DNA from: Bradyrhizobium lablabi
Lineage (GTDB): Bacteria > Pseudomonadota > Alphaproteobacteria > Rhizobiales > Xanthobacteraceae
Assembly: GCF_001440475.1 (NCBI RefSeq)
Contig: NZ_LLYB01000094.1
Coordinates: 46,755-110,754, forward strand
DNA length: 64,000 bases
Reading direction: 5' to 3'
Shown here: piece by piece, positions 44,256 through 53,831 of the stretch
Layout of the letters: every line of letters begins with the position of its first letter
Position numbering within the stretch: the stretch's first letter is position 1
Notes under the pieces: model-generated
Databases searched by the model: none
Told to the model about the DNA's origin: nothing
The model's input: the letters and a program-made list of their open reading frames with translations, nothing else
Position numbers and translations under genes: made by a program

Positions 44256-44987
44256 CTAATGCGACAGAATCTTCGACAAGAACTTCTGCGCGCGTTCGCT
44301 GCGCGGACTGCCGAAGAAATCGGTCTTCTGCGCGTCCTCGACGATCTCGCCCTTGTCCATGAAGATCACGCGATGCGCGACCTTGCTGGCAAAGCCCATT
44401 TCGTGGGTGACGACCATCATGGTCATGCCCTCATGGGCGAGATCGACCATGACGTCGAGCACTTCGCTGATCATTTCGGGATCGAGCGCCGAGGTCGGCT
44501 CGTCGAACAGCATCGCAATCGGGTCCATGGCGAGCGCGCGCGCAATCGCCACGCGCTGCTGCTGGCCGCCGGAGAGTTCGGCCGGATATTTGTTGGCGTG
44601 CGCCTTCAGCCCGACGCGCTCGAGCAGCTTGTCGCCCTTGGCCACCGCCTCGTCATGCGAACGGCCCAGCACCTTCTCCTGCGCCAGGCACAGGTTCTCG
44701 ATGATGCGCAGATGCGGAAACAATTCAAAGTGCTGGAACACCATGCCGACGCGCGCGCGCAGTTTCGGCAGGTCGGTCTTGGGATCATTCACCTTGACGC
44801 CGTCAAGGATGATCTGGCCCTCCTGGAACGGCTCCAGCGCGTTGACGCATTTGATCAGCGTCGACTTGCCCGAACCCGACGGGCCGCAGACCACCACCAC
44901 CTCGCCCTTGGCGACGCTGGTGGTACAATCCTTCAGCACCTGGAAGCTCGGCCCGTACCATTTATTGACGTGGCTGATTTCGATCAT
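44256..44987 (-). CDS. gltL: Glutamate/aspartate ABC transporter ATPase
   Basis: A 243-residue ABC ATPase: Walker [14 protein letters not shown], signature [15 protein letters not shown], Walker [14 protein letters not shown] and the H-loop VVTHEMGF. Sequence and order match polar amino-acid importers (GltL, GlnQ, AapP). It starts 6 bases after gltK, within the gltI-J-K-L unit. It energises uptake by two permease subunits and the GltI receptor. Confidence 0.92.
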   Translation of the reverse strand: MIEISHVNKWYGPSFQVLKDCTTSVAKGEVVVVCGPSGSGKSTLIKCVNALEPFQEGQIILDGVKVNDPKTDLPKLRARVGMVFQHFELFPHLRIIENLCLAQEKVLGRSHDEAVAKGDKLLERVGLKAHANKYPAELSGGQQQRVAIARALAMDPIAMLFDEPTSALDPEMISEVLDVMVDLAHEGMTMMVVTHEMGFASKVAHRVIFMDKGEIVEDAQKTDFFGSPRSERAQKFLSKILSH

Positions 44988-44993
44988 TGGCTC

Positions 44994-45692
44994 TCACCGA
45001 ACAATAGCAATGCGTGCCTGCAGGCGCCGGACGCCCCAGGACGCGAGACAGGAAATCACGAAATAGACCGCGGCCGCGAACAGATACATCTCGACCAGCC
45101 GGCCGTCGCGCTGCGCCACCTTGCTGGCCGCGCCGAGGAAGTCCGGGATCGACAGCACGTAGACCAGCGAAGTGTCCTGGAACAGCACGATGGTCTGCGT
45201 CAGCAGCACCGGCAGCATGTTGCGGAACGCCTGCGGCAGCACGATGTAGCGCATGGACTGCGCGTAGGTCAGGCCGAGTGCGCTGGCTGCCGCCGGCTGC
45301 CCCCTGGAGATCGACTGAATGCCGGCGCGCATGATCTCGGAGAAATACGCCGCCTCGAACATGATGAAGGTGACGAGCGACGAAGTGAACGCGCCGACAC
45401 GGATCGGCCGCGACGCCCCCGTCAGCCACTGGCCGATATAAGGCACCAGGAAATAGAACCAGAAGATCACAAGCACCAGCGGCAGCGAGCGCATGAAGTC
45501 GACATAAAGCCCGGCGATGCGGCCGAGCAGCTTGTAGCTCGACAGCCGCATCAGCGCGATCAGCGTGCCGAAGACCAGGCCGCCCAGCGCCGACAGCCCG
45601 GTCAGCATCAGCGTAAAACTCATGCCGTCGAGGAACAGGTAGGGCAGCGAGCGGCGGATGACGTCGAAATCGAGATTGCCGAACATCGTCAT
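44994..45692 (-). CDS. gltK: Glutamate/aspartate ABC transporter permease GltK
   Basis: A 232-residue inner-membrane permease with about five membrane segments and the polar amino-acid family loop ALGLTYAQSMRYIVLPQAFR before the ATPase-docking helix. Its ATG overlaps the stop of gltJ by 4 bases (45689-45692). It pairs with GltJ to form the channel. Confidence 0.9.
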   Translation of the reverse strand: MTMFGNLDFDVIRRSLPYLFLDGMSFTLMLTGLSALGGLVFGTLIALMRLSSYKLLGRIAGLYVDFMRSLPLVLVIFWFYFLVPYIGQWLTGASRPIRVGAFTSSLVTFIMFEAAYFSEIMRAGIQSISRGQPAAASALGLTYAQSMRYIVLPQAFRNMLPVLLTQTIVLFQDTSLVYVLSIPDFLGAASKVAQRDGRLVEMYLFAAAVYFVISCLASWGVRRLQARIAIVR

Positions 45693-46420
45693 TTCCCCGT
45701 GATGTAGCCGGGGATCGCCAGGCTGCGTTCGAGGAAGCGCATGCCAGTGACGACGATGATGTTGATCGCGAGATACATGATGGTCGCGGCGGTGAAGGCC
45801 TCGAACACCTGGAACGAAAACTCCTGCATCGCCCGCGCCTGGCCGGTCAGCTCAATCAGGCCGATGGTGATGGCGACGGAGGTGTTCTTGACGGTGTTGA
45901 GAAATTCGGAGGTGAGCGGCGGCATGATGATGCGAAACGCCATCGGCAATAGCACGTAGCGGTAGCCCTGCGTGGTCGTCAGCCCAAGCGCGGTCGCGGC
46001 CTGCTTCTGCCCGCGCGGCAATGAGGCGATGCCGGCCGCAAGCTGCACGGCGACGCGCGCCGACATGAACAGGCCGACCCCGATCGCCGCGGTCCAGAAC
46101 GGCGCGTTGGGAAGCTGCTTCAACCAAAGCCCCGCGGTGCGCGGCAACAGTTCCGGCAGCACGAAAAACCAGAGGAACAGCTGCACCAAGAGCGGCATGT
46201 TGCGGAAGAATTCGACGTAGCAAAAGCTGATCCACGACGCCGCCTTCGACGGTAGCGAGCGCAGGATGCCGATGATGGTGCCGAAGATCAGCGCGATGAT
46301 CCAGGCCAGCAGCGCCGTCTTGATGGTCAGCCATAGCCCCGACACCAGCAGGTCGAGATAGGTGCCCGCCCCGGTCGGGTTCGGCTCGAAGAAGATGTGC
46401 CAGTTCCAATTATAGTTCAC
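45689..46420 (-). CDS. gltJ: Glutamate/aspartate ABC transporter permease GltJ
   Basis: A 243-residue permease if started at the GTG at 46420 (MNYNWNWHIFFEPN, as in GltJ homologues); an upstream ATG at 46447 would add nine residues of poor fit. It carries the ALGLTTTQGYRYVLLPMAFR docking loop. The gene lies 168 bases after gltI, and a stable hairpin (46475-46509) sits in the gap. It is followed by gltK with an ATGA overlap. Confidence 0.88.
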   Translation of the reverse strand: MNYNWNWHIFFEPNPTGAGTYLDLLVSGLWLTIKTALLAWIIALIFGTIIGILRSLPSKAASWISFCYVEFFRNMPLLVQLFLWFFVLPELLPRTAGLWLKQLPNAPFWTAAIGVGLFMSARVAVQLAAGIASLPRGQKQAATALGLTTTQGYRYVLLPMAFRIIMPPLTSEFLNTVKNTSVAITIGLIELTGQARAMQEFSFQVFEAFTAATIMYLAINIIVVTGMRFLERSLAIPGYITGK

Positions 46421-46474
46421 GAAGCACCCTACGGAAAACGCCGGCAAAGCCTTGGTCGCTAACGCTTATGCAAA

Positions 46475-46509
46475 AGTCCGGCCATTCGTCACTGCAAAAT
46501 GGCCGGACT
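46475..46509 (-). terminator. Attenuator hairpin between gltI and gltJ
   Basis: Perfect 12-base arms at 46475-46486 and 46498-46509 (AGTCCGGCCATT and its complement) enclose an 11-base loop. Read on the gene strand the hairpin is followed by TTTTGC, a short U-tract. It would partly stop transcription after gltI, so the receptor is made in excess of the membrane parts, a usual arrangement in ABC operons. Confidence 0.65.
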
Positions 46510-46588
46510 CTTCTGATTAGACGCTCAACTGTGGCATCCCGGTTCGAGACGGCGCTAACGCGCCGCCTCGCGCCATGAGGATTGCAAC

Positions 46589-47500
46589 TTACTTATACGA
46601 ATCCGGATCTGGCGAGTCCGACGGCTTGGCGAATTCGTTCTTGAGTTCAGCACTGATCGGCGTGTTGAGGTTCAGCCCCTTCGGCGGGATCTTCTGCGTG
46701 AACCACTTGTCGTAGATCTTCTGCGCCTCGCCACCGGTATAGAGGGCCGAGGTCGCCGCATCGACCACCTTCTTGAACGCCGGATCATCCTTGCGCAGCA
46801 TGATGCCGTAGGGCTCCGGCTTGGAGAACGCATCCTTGGAGATCGTGTAGTCGTCCGGCGCTTTCGAGCCGGCAACCAGGCTCGCCAGCAGGATGTCGTC
46901 CATCACGAAGGCCACCGCGCGGTCGGTCTCGACCATCAGGAACGCCTCGGCGTGATCCTTGGCCGGGATGATGTTGATGTTGAGGCCGCGTGCTGCGTTG
47001 GCCTCGGTAAGCTGCTTGATGTTGGTGGTGCCGGCGGTGGAGACCACCGACTTGCCCTTGAGGTCGTCGATCGCGTTAATCTTGCTCGCCTTCTTGGTGA
47101 CGTAGCGGCTGGCGGTCAGGAAGTGGGTGTTGGTGTAGGAAATCTGCTTCTGACGCTCGGCGTTGTTGGTGGTCGAGCCGCATTCGAGATCGATGGTGCC
47201 GTTGGCGAGCAGCGGAATACGGGTCGACGACGTCACCGGGTTGAGCTTGACCTCGAGCTTGTCGAGCTTGAGCTCCTTCTTCACGGCATCGACGATCTTG
47301 TAGCAGATGTCCATCGCGTAGCCGACCGGCTTCTGGTTGTCGTCGAGATAGGAGAACGGAATCGACGAGTCGCGGAAGCCGAGCGTGATCGCGCCGGTCT
47401 CCTTGACGTTTTTCAGCGTCCCGGTGAGTTCCTGGGCCATTGCCGGAGTGGCGCACAACGCACCCGCGAGCAGACAGCCGATAATCTGACGGTGTTTCAC
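46589..47500 (-). CDS. gltI: Glutamate/aspartate-binding periplasmic protein
   Basis: A 303-residue receptor starting with GTG at 47500 after GGGAGAAG, with a signal peptide (QIIGCLLAGALCATPAMA). It closely follows E. coli GltI: GFRDSSIPFSYLDDNQKPVGY, ECGSTTNNAERQKQ and AKDHAEAF then VAFVMDDILLA, which line the ligand pocket. It delivers glutamate or aspartate to GltJKL. It lies just downstream of a LysR gene on the same strand. Confidence 0.93.
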   Translation of the reverse strand: MKHRQIIGCLLAGALCATPAMAQELTGTLKNVKETGAITLGFRDSSIPFSYLDDNQKPVGYAMDICYKIVDAVKKELKLDKLEVKLNPVTSSTRIPLLANGTIDLECGSTTNNAERQKQISYTNTHFLTASRYVTKKASKINAIDDLKGKSVVSTAGTTNIKQLTEANAARGLNINIIPAKDHAEAFLMVETDRAVAFVMDDILLASLVAGSKAPDDYTISKDAFSKPEPYGIMLRKDDPAFKKVVDAATSALYTGGEAQKIYDKWFTQKIPPKGLNLNTPISAELKNEFAKPSDSPDPDSYK

Positions 47501-47543
47501 GTAACTTCTCCCTCAAAAGGTTTCAGATGATTGCTCATCCACC

Positions 47544-48512
47544 CTAACTCAGCAACTTGCCGGGCCGTTTGGCCGGCGGTCTCGAGCCTGTCCTGGCAAG
47601 ACCGCCTCCGGCATGCGCGGCACTATGCCTGCACAATTCGGACCAAAACAGATTTAGTGCCCGTTGGCCATCATGCATTCGACCCCTGAATGCGACTAAA
47701 GACAAAGGCAACGCCCATTTGTCGCCACCGATCGGGACCAGCCGCTTTCGGCCCGAAGCCGCCGCGGTGCCCTCCGTTAACCAAGCCACGCCGCGCCCGC
47801 CGAGCGCCATCCCGCACAATACGTCCGACATGTCGCTTTCGATGACCCGGACGCCGAAAATCGGGGCATTCTCCAGGATGAGATCGACCAGGCGGGCAAA
47901 GTAGACGCCGGGCGAATACATCAAGAGCGGCACCGGATGCGACGCCCGTCCCGGCAGCGATGCGCCGCCCTTCGCCACCAGCGCCTCGCTGGCATAGGGT
48001 CGCAGGAACTCTGTGCCGAGGATCACACGCTCGTAACGATCCGGGTCGAGATGGATCGGTTGCTGCGCGTGGTGGTAGCAGATCATCAGGTCCACATTCT
48101 CGGAGACCAGCGAGGTTACGAGATCGTGGATGTTGCCCACGACCACCGAACAGCTCAATCGCCGCTCCTGTGACCAGGCCTGCCACCATTGCGGCAATCG
48201 CGCGGTGGCCATCGCGAACGGCAGCGCGATGCGGATGTGCTCGTTGCGGTGAAGCGGCTTGCCGCCAAGCTCGAGACGGCTGTCGAGCATCTGCCGCAGC
48301 AGTTCGCCGGCATGCTCACGGAAGCGCTCGCCTTGCGGCGTGAGCTGCGTCGGGTAGACGCTGCGGTCGATCAGGTCGAAGCCGAGCCAGGCTTCCAGCG
48401 ACTTGATGCGGCGGCTGAAGGCAGCCTGCGACGTATTCCGCCTTTCAGCCGCGCGGGTGAAATTGCCGGTCTCGGCCACCATCAGAAAATCCTGCAGCCA
48501 GCGAAGCTCCAT
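47544..48512 (-). CDS. LysR-family transcriptional regulator (dadA-linked)
   Basis: A 322-residue LysR protein, start chosen at MELRWLQDFLMVAETGNFT (48512) since upstream codons lack character. The HTH (FTRAAERRNTSQAAFSRRI) and the linker SLEAWLGFDLIDR are typical. The effector domain is of normal length. It is divergent from dadA and just upstream of gltI on its own strand, and a perfect T-N11-A palindrome lies in the 421-base divergent gap (48804-48818). Regulation of dadA and possibly gltI by an amino acid is the natural model, not yet shown. Confidence 0.88.
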   Translation of the reverse strand: MELRWLQDFLMVAETGNFTRAAERRNTSQAAFSRRIKSLEAWLGFDLIDRSVYPTQLTPQGERFREHAGELLRQMLDSRLELGGKPLHRNEHIRIALPFAMATARLPQWWQAWSQERRLSCSVVVGNIHDLVTSLVSENVDLMICYHHAQQPIHLDPDRYERVILGTEFLRPYASEALVAKGGASLPGRASHPVPLLMYSPGVYFARLVDLILENAPIFGVRVIESDMSDVLCGMALGGRGVAWLTEGTAAASGRKRLVPIGGDKWALPLSLVAFRGRMHDGQRALNLFWSELCRHSAAHAGGGLARTGSRPPAKRPGKLLS

Positions 48513-48933
48513 CACACTCCTCGCTTTGCAGGCGATCGCAGCGCCACGGCCGCGATAACCGCCTTCGGGCAGCCCATGGAAGCGGACGCCCACCGGCGCT
48601 GGTTGAGAACAGGAAATGTGATGCCCCATGCCGGCAAACGTAGCGGATCGGGCTGCGGCATGACCAATGCAAGCTTTGCATCGCCCCGCGTCGCCGCCGT
48701 CTCTGCGGCAATTTCCCTGATTCCTTGCCCGCCCATGTCAGCCGTTCCGCGATCCGCCGCCGATGTCCTCGCCTTCATTAGCCTGCCACGCCGCCGACAG
48801 GTTATGCAAATTTTGCATCATGCAGACTTGGCATCAATGGCGGCGTTCGGACGCCTTAAACCTGGTGGGTGACAACCCCTTCGCCCGATCGGCTCATGGC
48901 TTCGATCGGTCGATCATCAGGATGAGACCAGAG
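48513..48933. other. Divergent intergenic region lysR-dadA
   Basis: These 421 bases contain no convincing gene. The feature that stands out is the perfect palindrome at 48804-48818, listed separately. The rest is ordinary GC-rich DNA, so the promoters of both genes probably lie in the right half of the gap. Confidence 0.6.
48804..48818. promoter_or_regulatory. Perfect LysR box (T-N11-A) before dadA
   Basis: ATGCAAATTTTGCAT is a perfect 7+1+7 palindrome and contains the LysR consensus T-N11-A with T at 48805 and A at 48817. It lies 115 bases before the dadA start and 291 bases from the lysR start. An imperfect repeat, TGCATCATGCA, overlaps its right side. This is the strongest operator candidate in the window. 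Confidence 0.65.
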
Positions 48934-50193
48934 ATGAAAATCTGTGTACTGGGCGCCGGCGTCATCGGACTGACGACCGCATGGTGCCTTGCCGAGGCCG
49001 GCCACGACGTCGTCATCGTCGATCGGCACACTTCCACCGCGAAAGATGCCAGCGCCGCCAACGGCGCCCAGCTCTCTTACGCGTTCGTGGCGCCGCTGGC
49101 GTCGCCGGCAACCCTGAAGAAGCTGCCGTCGCTGCTGCTGTCGCCGGAATCGCCGATGCGCATCCGCGCCGGCCTCGATCCAGCCTTGATCTCCTGGGGC
49201 CTGCGCTTCCTCTTCGCCTGCCGGCCGGCAGCCGTGCGCGAGACCGTTGCAGCGCAGCTCGCGCTCGCCGCCTTGAGCCGAAGCGAACTGGCGCGGCTGT
49301 CGCAAAGCCTGATGCTCTCATTCGGATTGCGAACCGCCGGCAAGCTCGTCATATTCCGGCGCCAGAGCGAATTCGACGCAGCTCGGCGCGCGATCACCGC
49401 GAATCCCGGCGAGGATGGCCAACAGGCATTGACGCCGGCGGAATGCCTTTCGCTCGAGCCCGCGCTCAGGCTCGATGCCGGCGAACTCGCAGGCGGCATT
49501 TTCACAGCCTCGGAGCAGGTCGGCGATTGCGCGGCATTTTGCGCGGGCCTCACGTCCCGACTGAAACGGCAACGCAACGTCGAATGGGTACTCGGCACAG
49601 AAGTTCGCGGGCCGGTTCGATCCGGCGGCCGGCTGGTGGCCATCGACACGGACAAAGGCCATGTGCAGGCGGATCATTTCGTTTTGTGCATGGGCGCGGC
49701 ATCGGCTGCATTTGCGAAAGCGTGCGGATTCCATCTGCCGATCTATCCGCTCAAGGGCTACAGCATCACCCTTTCACCGGCGACGGGGGCGCCCGTGCTT
49801 CGGCACAGCGTTACCGATATGGAGCGCAAACTGGTGTTTGCCCCGCTGGCGCGCGATGACCGTACCGCCATCAGGGTTGCCGGCATTGCCGATCTCGAAC
49901 GCGGCACCACGATCGATGCAGAACGCCTCGACGTGTTGCGCCGCGCTTCAGCCGAATTGCTTGGGATCGAAGCGACGGGCGACGTCGAGCCCTGGTGCGG
50001 GCTTCGTCCGACGACGCCCGACAGCCGGCCGATCATCGGCTGGTCGCCGCTCGACGGCCTCTTCATCAATTCAGGCCACGGCATGCTCGGCTGGACGCTG
50101 GCATGCGGCAGCGCGCGGCTGACGGCTGACATGATCGAGTGCAAGCGCTCGGTCACCACGGCGAGCGCGTTTGCCCTGCGCCGCGCCGCCTGA
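48934..50193 (+). CDS. dadA: D-amino-acid dehydrogenase
   Basis: A 419-residue FAD enzyme of the DadA type; an in-frame ATG at 48922 is an alternative start. The dinucleotide fold is MKICVLGAGVIGLTTAWCLA, followed by the VIVDRHTSTAKDASAANG part, and the DadA C-terminal GLRPTTPDSRPIIG and NSGHGMLGWTLACGSARL are plain. It deaminates D-amino acids to 2-oxoacids, passing electrons to the respiratory chain. It is divergent from a LysR gene and shares the locus with a D-amino-acid transaminase gene and gltIJKL. Confidence 0.92.
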   Translation: MKICVLGAGVIGLTTAWCLAEAGHDVVIVDRHTSTAKDASAANGAQLSYAFVAPLASPATLKKLPSLLLSPESPMRIRAGLDPALISWGLRFLFACRPAAVRETVAAQLALAALSRSELARLSQSLMLSFGLRTAGKLVIFRRQSEFDAARRAITANPGEDGQQALTPAECLSLEPALRLDAGELAGGIFTASEQVGDCAAFCAGLTSRLKRQRNVEWVLGTEVRGPVRSGGRLVAIDTDKGHVQADHFVLCMGAASAAFAKACGFHLPIYPLKGYSITLSPATGAPVLRHSVTDMERKLVFAPLARDDRTAIRVAGIADLERGTTIDAERLDVLRRASAELLGIEATGDVEPWCGLRPTTPDSRPIIGWSPLDGLFINSGHGMLGWTLACGSARLTADMIECKRSVTTASAFALRRAA

Positions 50194-50473
50194 CGGGCAA
50201 CAACGTTGCAAACGAGCGGAACCGACCGCCCGGGCCGATCCGCGCCATATCTTGGCCAAAACATGCACGATGCGGCGCCACCGAAATTCCGCAATCCGGG
50301 ATGCCGCAGCAGACCAATTGTCGCATGCATCATTTCCAGCTTGTTGCGGCGCGGATGGCGCGAGCCACCGCGGCCAACAAGCTTTTCTTCCAGGGCGATT
50401 TCAGGGAAGATCGCGCGCGGGAAAGAAAACAAGCGGCTCCGGTATCAAGGGAAGCCGCAGGGGAGTGTTGCAT

Positions 50474-51469
50474 ATGTTTCGATTTGCGTTTCGACGTGTA
50501 TTTCCACTTGGTCGTCTGACGATCGCCGTCGTCGCCCTCGGGATGCTGGTCTCAGCAACCGCCGGCGCGCAGGAATATCCCACCAAACCGATCACGCTGA
50601 TCGTCCCGTGGCCCGCGGGGGGCTCGACCGATATCTCGATGCGGGCGATCGCCGAAAGCGCATCCAAGGTGCTTGGACAGCCGATCGCCATCGACAACAA
50701 GGCCGGTGGCGGCGGCACTGTCGGCCCGGCCACCATGGCGGCGGCGGGAAAGCCGGACGGCTACACCATCGCGCAGATTCCGATCACGGTGTTTCGCCTG
50801 CCCTTGATGCAGGAAGTCTCCTGGAATCCCGACAAGGACTTCACCTACATCGTTCATCTCACCGGCTACACCTTCGGCGTCACCACCAGCGCCGAGTCGC
50901 CATTCAAGACCTGGCAGGACGTGATCGACTACGCCAAGCAAAATCCCGGCAAGGTGACCTACGCGACGCCGGGCGCCGGCACGTCGCTGCATATCGGCAT
51001 GGAGCAGATGGCGTCCATGGCCGGCATCAAGCTGACGCAGGTGCCGTTCAAGGGCGGCGCGGAAACCAACGCCGCGGTGCTCGGACAGCACACCATGCTG
51101 CAGGCGGATTCGACCGGCTGGCGGCCGCTGGTCGACGCCGGCAAGTTGCGGCTTCTGATGGTGTGGACCTCGGCGCGTTCGCCGAACTACCCCGAGGTGC
51201 CGACGCTGAAGGAGCTCGGCTATCCCATGGTCTATGATTCCCCGTTCGGCATCGCCGGGCCGAAGGGCATGGATCCGAAGATCGTCGCCAAGCTGCACGA
51301 CGCCTTCAAGAAGGCACTTGATGATCCGGCCGTGATCGCCACGCTCGCCAAATTCGACATGGTGCCGAACTACAAGAACACGGAAGACTACAAGAAGTTC
51401 GTCGTCGAAGTTACCGAGTCCGAGCGCAAGGTGATCGACAAGCTCGGACTGGCGAAGAAGACGAACTGA
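50474..51469 (+). CDS. Tripartite tricarboxylate transporter receptor (Bug family), TctC-like
   Basis: A 331-residue receptor with a signal peptide (TIAVVALGMLVSATAGAQ) and start at 50474 preceded by GGGAG. Bug marks are YPTKPITLIVPWPAGGSTD, IDNKAGGGGTVG and KPDGYTIAQIP. Unlike the other two copies in the window it lies in an operon with TctB and TctA (51664-53664), so it is the cognate receptor of that carboxylate transporter. Ligand is probably a di- or tricarboxylate. Confidence 0.93.
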   Translation: MFRFAFRRVFPLGRLTIAVVALGMLVSATAGAQEYPTKPITLIVPWPAGGSTDISMRAIAESASKVLGQPIAIDNKAGGGGTVGPATMAAAGKPDGYTIAQIPITVFRLPLMQEVSWNPDKDFTYIVHLTGYTFGVTTSAESPFKTWQDVIDYAKQNPGKVTYATPGAGTSLHIGMEQMASMAGIKLTQVPFKGGAETNAAVLGQHTMLQADSTGWRPLVDAGKLRLLMVWTSARSPNYPEVPTLKELGYPMVYDSPFGIAGPKGMDPKIVAKLHDAFKKALDDPAVIATLAKFDMVPNYKNTEDYKKFVVEVTESERKVIDKLGLAKKTN

Positions 51470-51483
51470 ACTCCTGCCACGTC

Positions 51484-51640
51484 CCGGACGCGGTGCAGCG
51501 TGCAACGCTGCTCCGCGGAGCCGGGACCCACTGCACCCGCATACGCTACACTTGCAAACACATGGACCCGGCTCTGCAGCGCTCCGCCATAGCGCGTCAA
51601 GACGCGCGTAAACGCGCTAACGGCACTGCGCAGCGTCCGG
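51484..51640. repeat. Palindromic element, family F
   Basis: Between the receptor and TctB genes lies a 157-base element with outer arms CCGGACGC/GCGTCCGG (51484-51491 and 51633-51640) and inner arms GAGCCGGG/CCCGGCTC (51518-51525 and 51567-51574). It splits the operon and might lower expression of the permease relative to the receptor. No coding potential. Confidence 0.65.
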
Positions 51641-51663
51641 GGAACGGCTGAGAGAGTGTATCA

Positions 51664-52149
51664 ATGAGTGATCAATCCAACGTCAAATTCCGCCTCAACA
51701 ACTCCGAACTGTGGGGCGGGCTGATCGGGCTTGCGCTCGGCGGCTTCGTGATCTGGTCCGGGCTCAAGCTGAAGCTCGGCACCATCAACGATCCCGGATC
51801 GGGCTACGTCCTGTTCTATACCGGCATCCTGATGTGCCTGTTCGCCGTCTCGATCATCATCGCGGCGCTCACCGAGGGCGGACCGACCTTCGGCTCGCGC
51901 TGGCAGAACACGCGCTGGACCAAGCCAGTGATCGTCATCGCCTGTCTCACCGCGTTTTCTTTTGCGCTCAATCCGCTCGGCTTCCTGCTGTCGTCGATCC
52001 CGCTGATGCTGCTGTTGTTGCGGCTGATCGACCCGGTGCGCTGGCAGCTTGCGATCCCGATCGCCGTGCTGGTCCCGCTCGGCATGTGGTGGATCCTCAA
52101 ACGCTTGCTCCTGATCCAACTGCCTTCCGGCATCTTTGAAATCGGCTGA
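51664..52149 (+). CDS. tctB: TctB-family transporter subunit
   Basis: A 161-residue small membrane protein of about four segments, typical of TctB: ELWGGLIGLALGGFVIWSGL near the start and FALNPLGFLLSSIPLMLLLL in the middle. With TctA it forms the permease of a tripartite tricarboxylate transporter. It is followed 6 bases later by tctA. Confidence 0.88.
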   Translation: MSDQSNVKFRLNNSELWGGLIGLALGGFVIWSGLKLKLGTINDPGSGYVLFYTGILMCLFAVSIIIAALTEGGPTFGSRWQNTRWTKPVIVIACLTAFSFALNPLGFLLSSIPLMLLLLRLIDPVRWQLAIPIAVLVPLGMWWILKRLLLIQLPSGIFEIG

Positions 52150-52155
52150 CGCACC

Positions 52156-53664
52156 ATGGACACGCTCATCAACGTCGCGCATGGCTTTGGCGTCGCTCTT
52201 CAGCCAGTCAATCTGATCTACTGTTTCATCGGCGTCTTTATCGGCACGCTGGTCGGTGTGCTGCCCGGCATCGGCCCGATCTCGGCGATGTCGCTGCTGT
52301 TGCCGATCACGCTGTCAGGCACGCCGGAATCCGGCATCATCATGATGGCGGGCATCTATTACGGCTCGATGTATGGCGGCTCGACCACCTCGATCCTGGT
52401 CAACATTCCCGGCGAAGCCGCTTCCGTCGTCACCTGCATCGACGGGCATCAGATGGCGAAACAGGGCCGCGCCGGTCCGGCACTCGGCATCGCCGCGTTC
52501 GGCTCGTTCATCGCCGGCACCTTCGCGCTGATCGCGCTGATGCTGGTGGCGCCCAAGCTCGCCAGCGTCGCGATCGCCTTCGGTCCGGCCGAATATTTCA
52601 GCCTAATGGTGCTCGGCCTCGTTGTGCTCACCTTCCTGACGCAGGGCTCGATGGCGAAAGCGCTGTTGATGGCCTGCATCGGCATCGTGCTCGGCCTGAT
52701 CGGGCTCGACAGCATCACCGCACAGCCGCGCCTGACCTTCGGCCGGGTCGAACTGATCGACGGCATTGGCCTGGTGCCGGTCGTCATGGGCCTGTTCGGC
52801 GTCGCCGAAGTATTGCTCAACACCGAACAGGTCATCAAGCGCGACGTCATCAACGCCAGGATCACGCATCTGTTGCCGAGCCGAGCGGACTGGAAGGCCA
52901 GCGCCGGCCCGATGTCGCGCGGAACGATCATGGGATTCTTTCTCGGCATTTTGCCGGGCGGCGGCGCGGTCGTCGCCTCGTTCGGCTCGTATGCGCTGGA
53001 GAAGCGGCTATCCAAGACACCGGAGCGGTTCGGCAACGGCGCCATCGAGGGCGTGGCGGGACCGGAGGCCGCCAACAATGCCGCCGCCGGCGGCGCCTTC
53101 ATTCCGCTGATGACGCTCGGCATTCCACCGAACGTGGTGATGGCGCTGCTGCTCGGCGCCTTCGTCATTCACGGGCTGCAGCCGGGCCCGCTGATGATCA
53201 CGCAGAACCCGGGCCTGTTCTGGGGCATCGTCGCCAGCATGTATATCGGCAACCTGATGCTGCTGGTGCTGAACCTGCCGATGATCGGCATGTGGGTTCA
53301 GTTGCTCAAGCTGCCGTACAATATCTTGTTTCCGCTGATCATCCTGTTCACCATCATCGGCGTCTATTGCTCGAGCAATAACGTGTTCGACGTCTATGTG
53401 ATGATCGCGTTCGGCATCATCGGCTATTTCATGCGCAAGCTCGGCTACGAGCCAGCGCCATTGGTGCTGGCCTTCGTGCTGGGACCGATGCTGGAGAACA
53501 ATTTGCGCAAATCGTTGATCCTCTCGCAAGGTAATCTGATGACCTTCATCGAGCGGCCGATCTCGGCCGCCTGCCTCGCGCTGGCGGTCGTGCTGCTGGT
53601 CGGCCCGCTGCTGCCGGCCCTGCGCAAGAAGCGCGAAATGGTCGCGCTGGATGAGGGGGCGTGA
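52156..53664 (+). CDS. tctA: TctA-family permease
   Basis: A 502-residue permease with about 12 membrane segments and the TctA marks [20 protein letters not shown] and [20 protein letters not shown] near the N-terminus, [19 protein letters not shown] in the middle. It imports a carboxylate with a cation gradient. A strong 12-base hairpin (53676-53687 with 53693-53704) follows the stop. Confidence 0.93.
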   Translation: MDTLINVAHGFGVALQPVNLIYCFIGVFIGTLVGVLPGIGPISAMSLLLPITLSGTPESGIIMMAGIYYGSMYGGSTTSILVNIPGEAASVVTCIDGHQMAKQGRAGPALGIAAFGSFIAGTFALIALMLVAPKLASVAIAFGPAEYFSLMVLGLVVLTFLTQGSMAKALLMACIGIVLGLIGLDSITAQPRLTFGRVELIDGIGLVPVVMGLFGVAEVLLNTEQVIKRDVINARITHLLPSRADWKASAGPMSRGTIMGFFLGILPGGGAVVASFGSYALEKRLSKTPERFGNGAIEGVAGPEAANNAAAGGAFIPLMTLGIPPNVVMALLLGAFVIHGLQPGPLMITQNPGLFWGIVASMYIGNLMLLVLNLPMIGMWVQLLKLPYNILFPLIILFTIIGVYCSSNNVFDVYVMIAFGIIGYFMRKLGYEPAPLVLAFVLGPMLENNLRKSLILSQGNLMTFIERPISAACLALAVVLLVGPLLPALRKKREMVALDEGA

Positions 53665-53675
53665 GGTCTCTCACT

Positions 53676-53808
53676 CCCTCTCCCCGCTCTTCGCGGGGAG
53701 AGGGTCGGGGTGAGGGGCTCCATCCGCGAGTGATGCACGCGGTAAGTCCGGTGCCCCCTCACCCGGATCGCAATAGCGATCCGACCTCTCCCCGCAAGCG
53801 GGGCGAGG
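53676..53808. repeat. Palindromic element, family B, at end of tct operon
   Basis: A composite element after tctA: a perfect 12-base hairpin CCCTCTCCCCGC/GCGGGGAGAGGG (53676-53687, 53693-53704), a 7-base hairpin CGGATCG/CGATCCG (53764-53770, 53777-53783) and a closing hairpin CCTCTCCCCGC with GCGGGG. It lies between the tct operon and the convergent peptidase gene. Same design as 5470-5626 and 61225-61400. Confidence 0.75.
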
Positions 53809-53831
53809 TTAGGTCTGAACCGGCCTATCTT

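Noticed and set aside
44160..45707. 515-residue open frame antisense to gltK and gltL
   Set aside because: The opposite strand carries complete transporter genes with all motifs; this frame has low-complexity composition.
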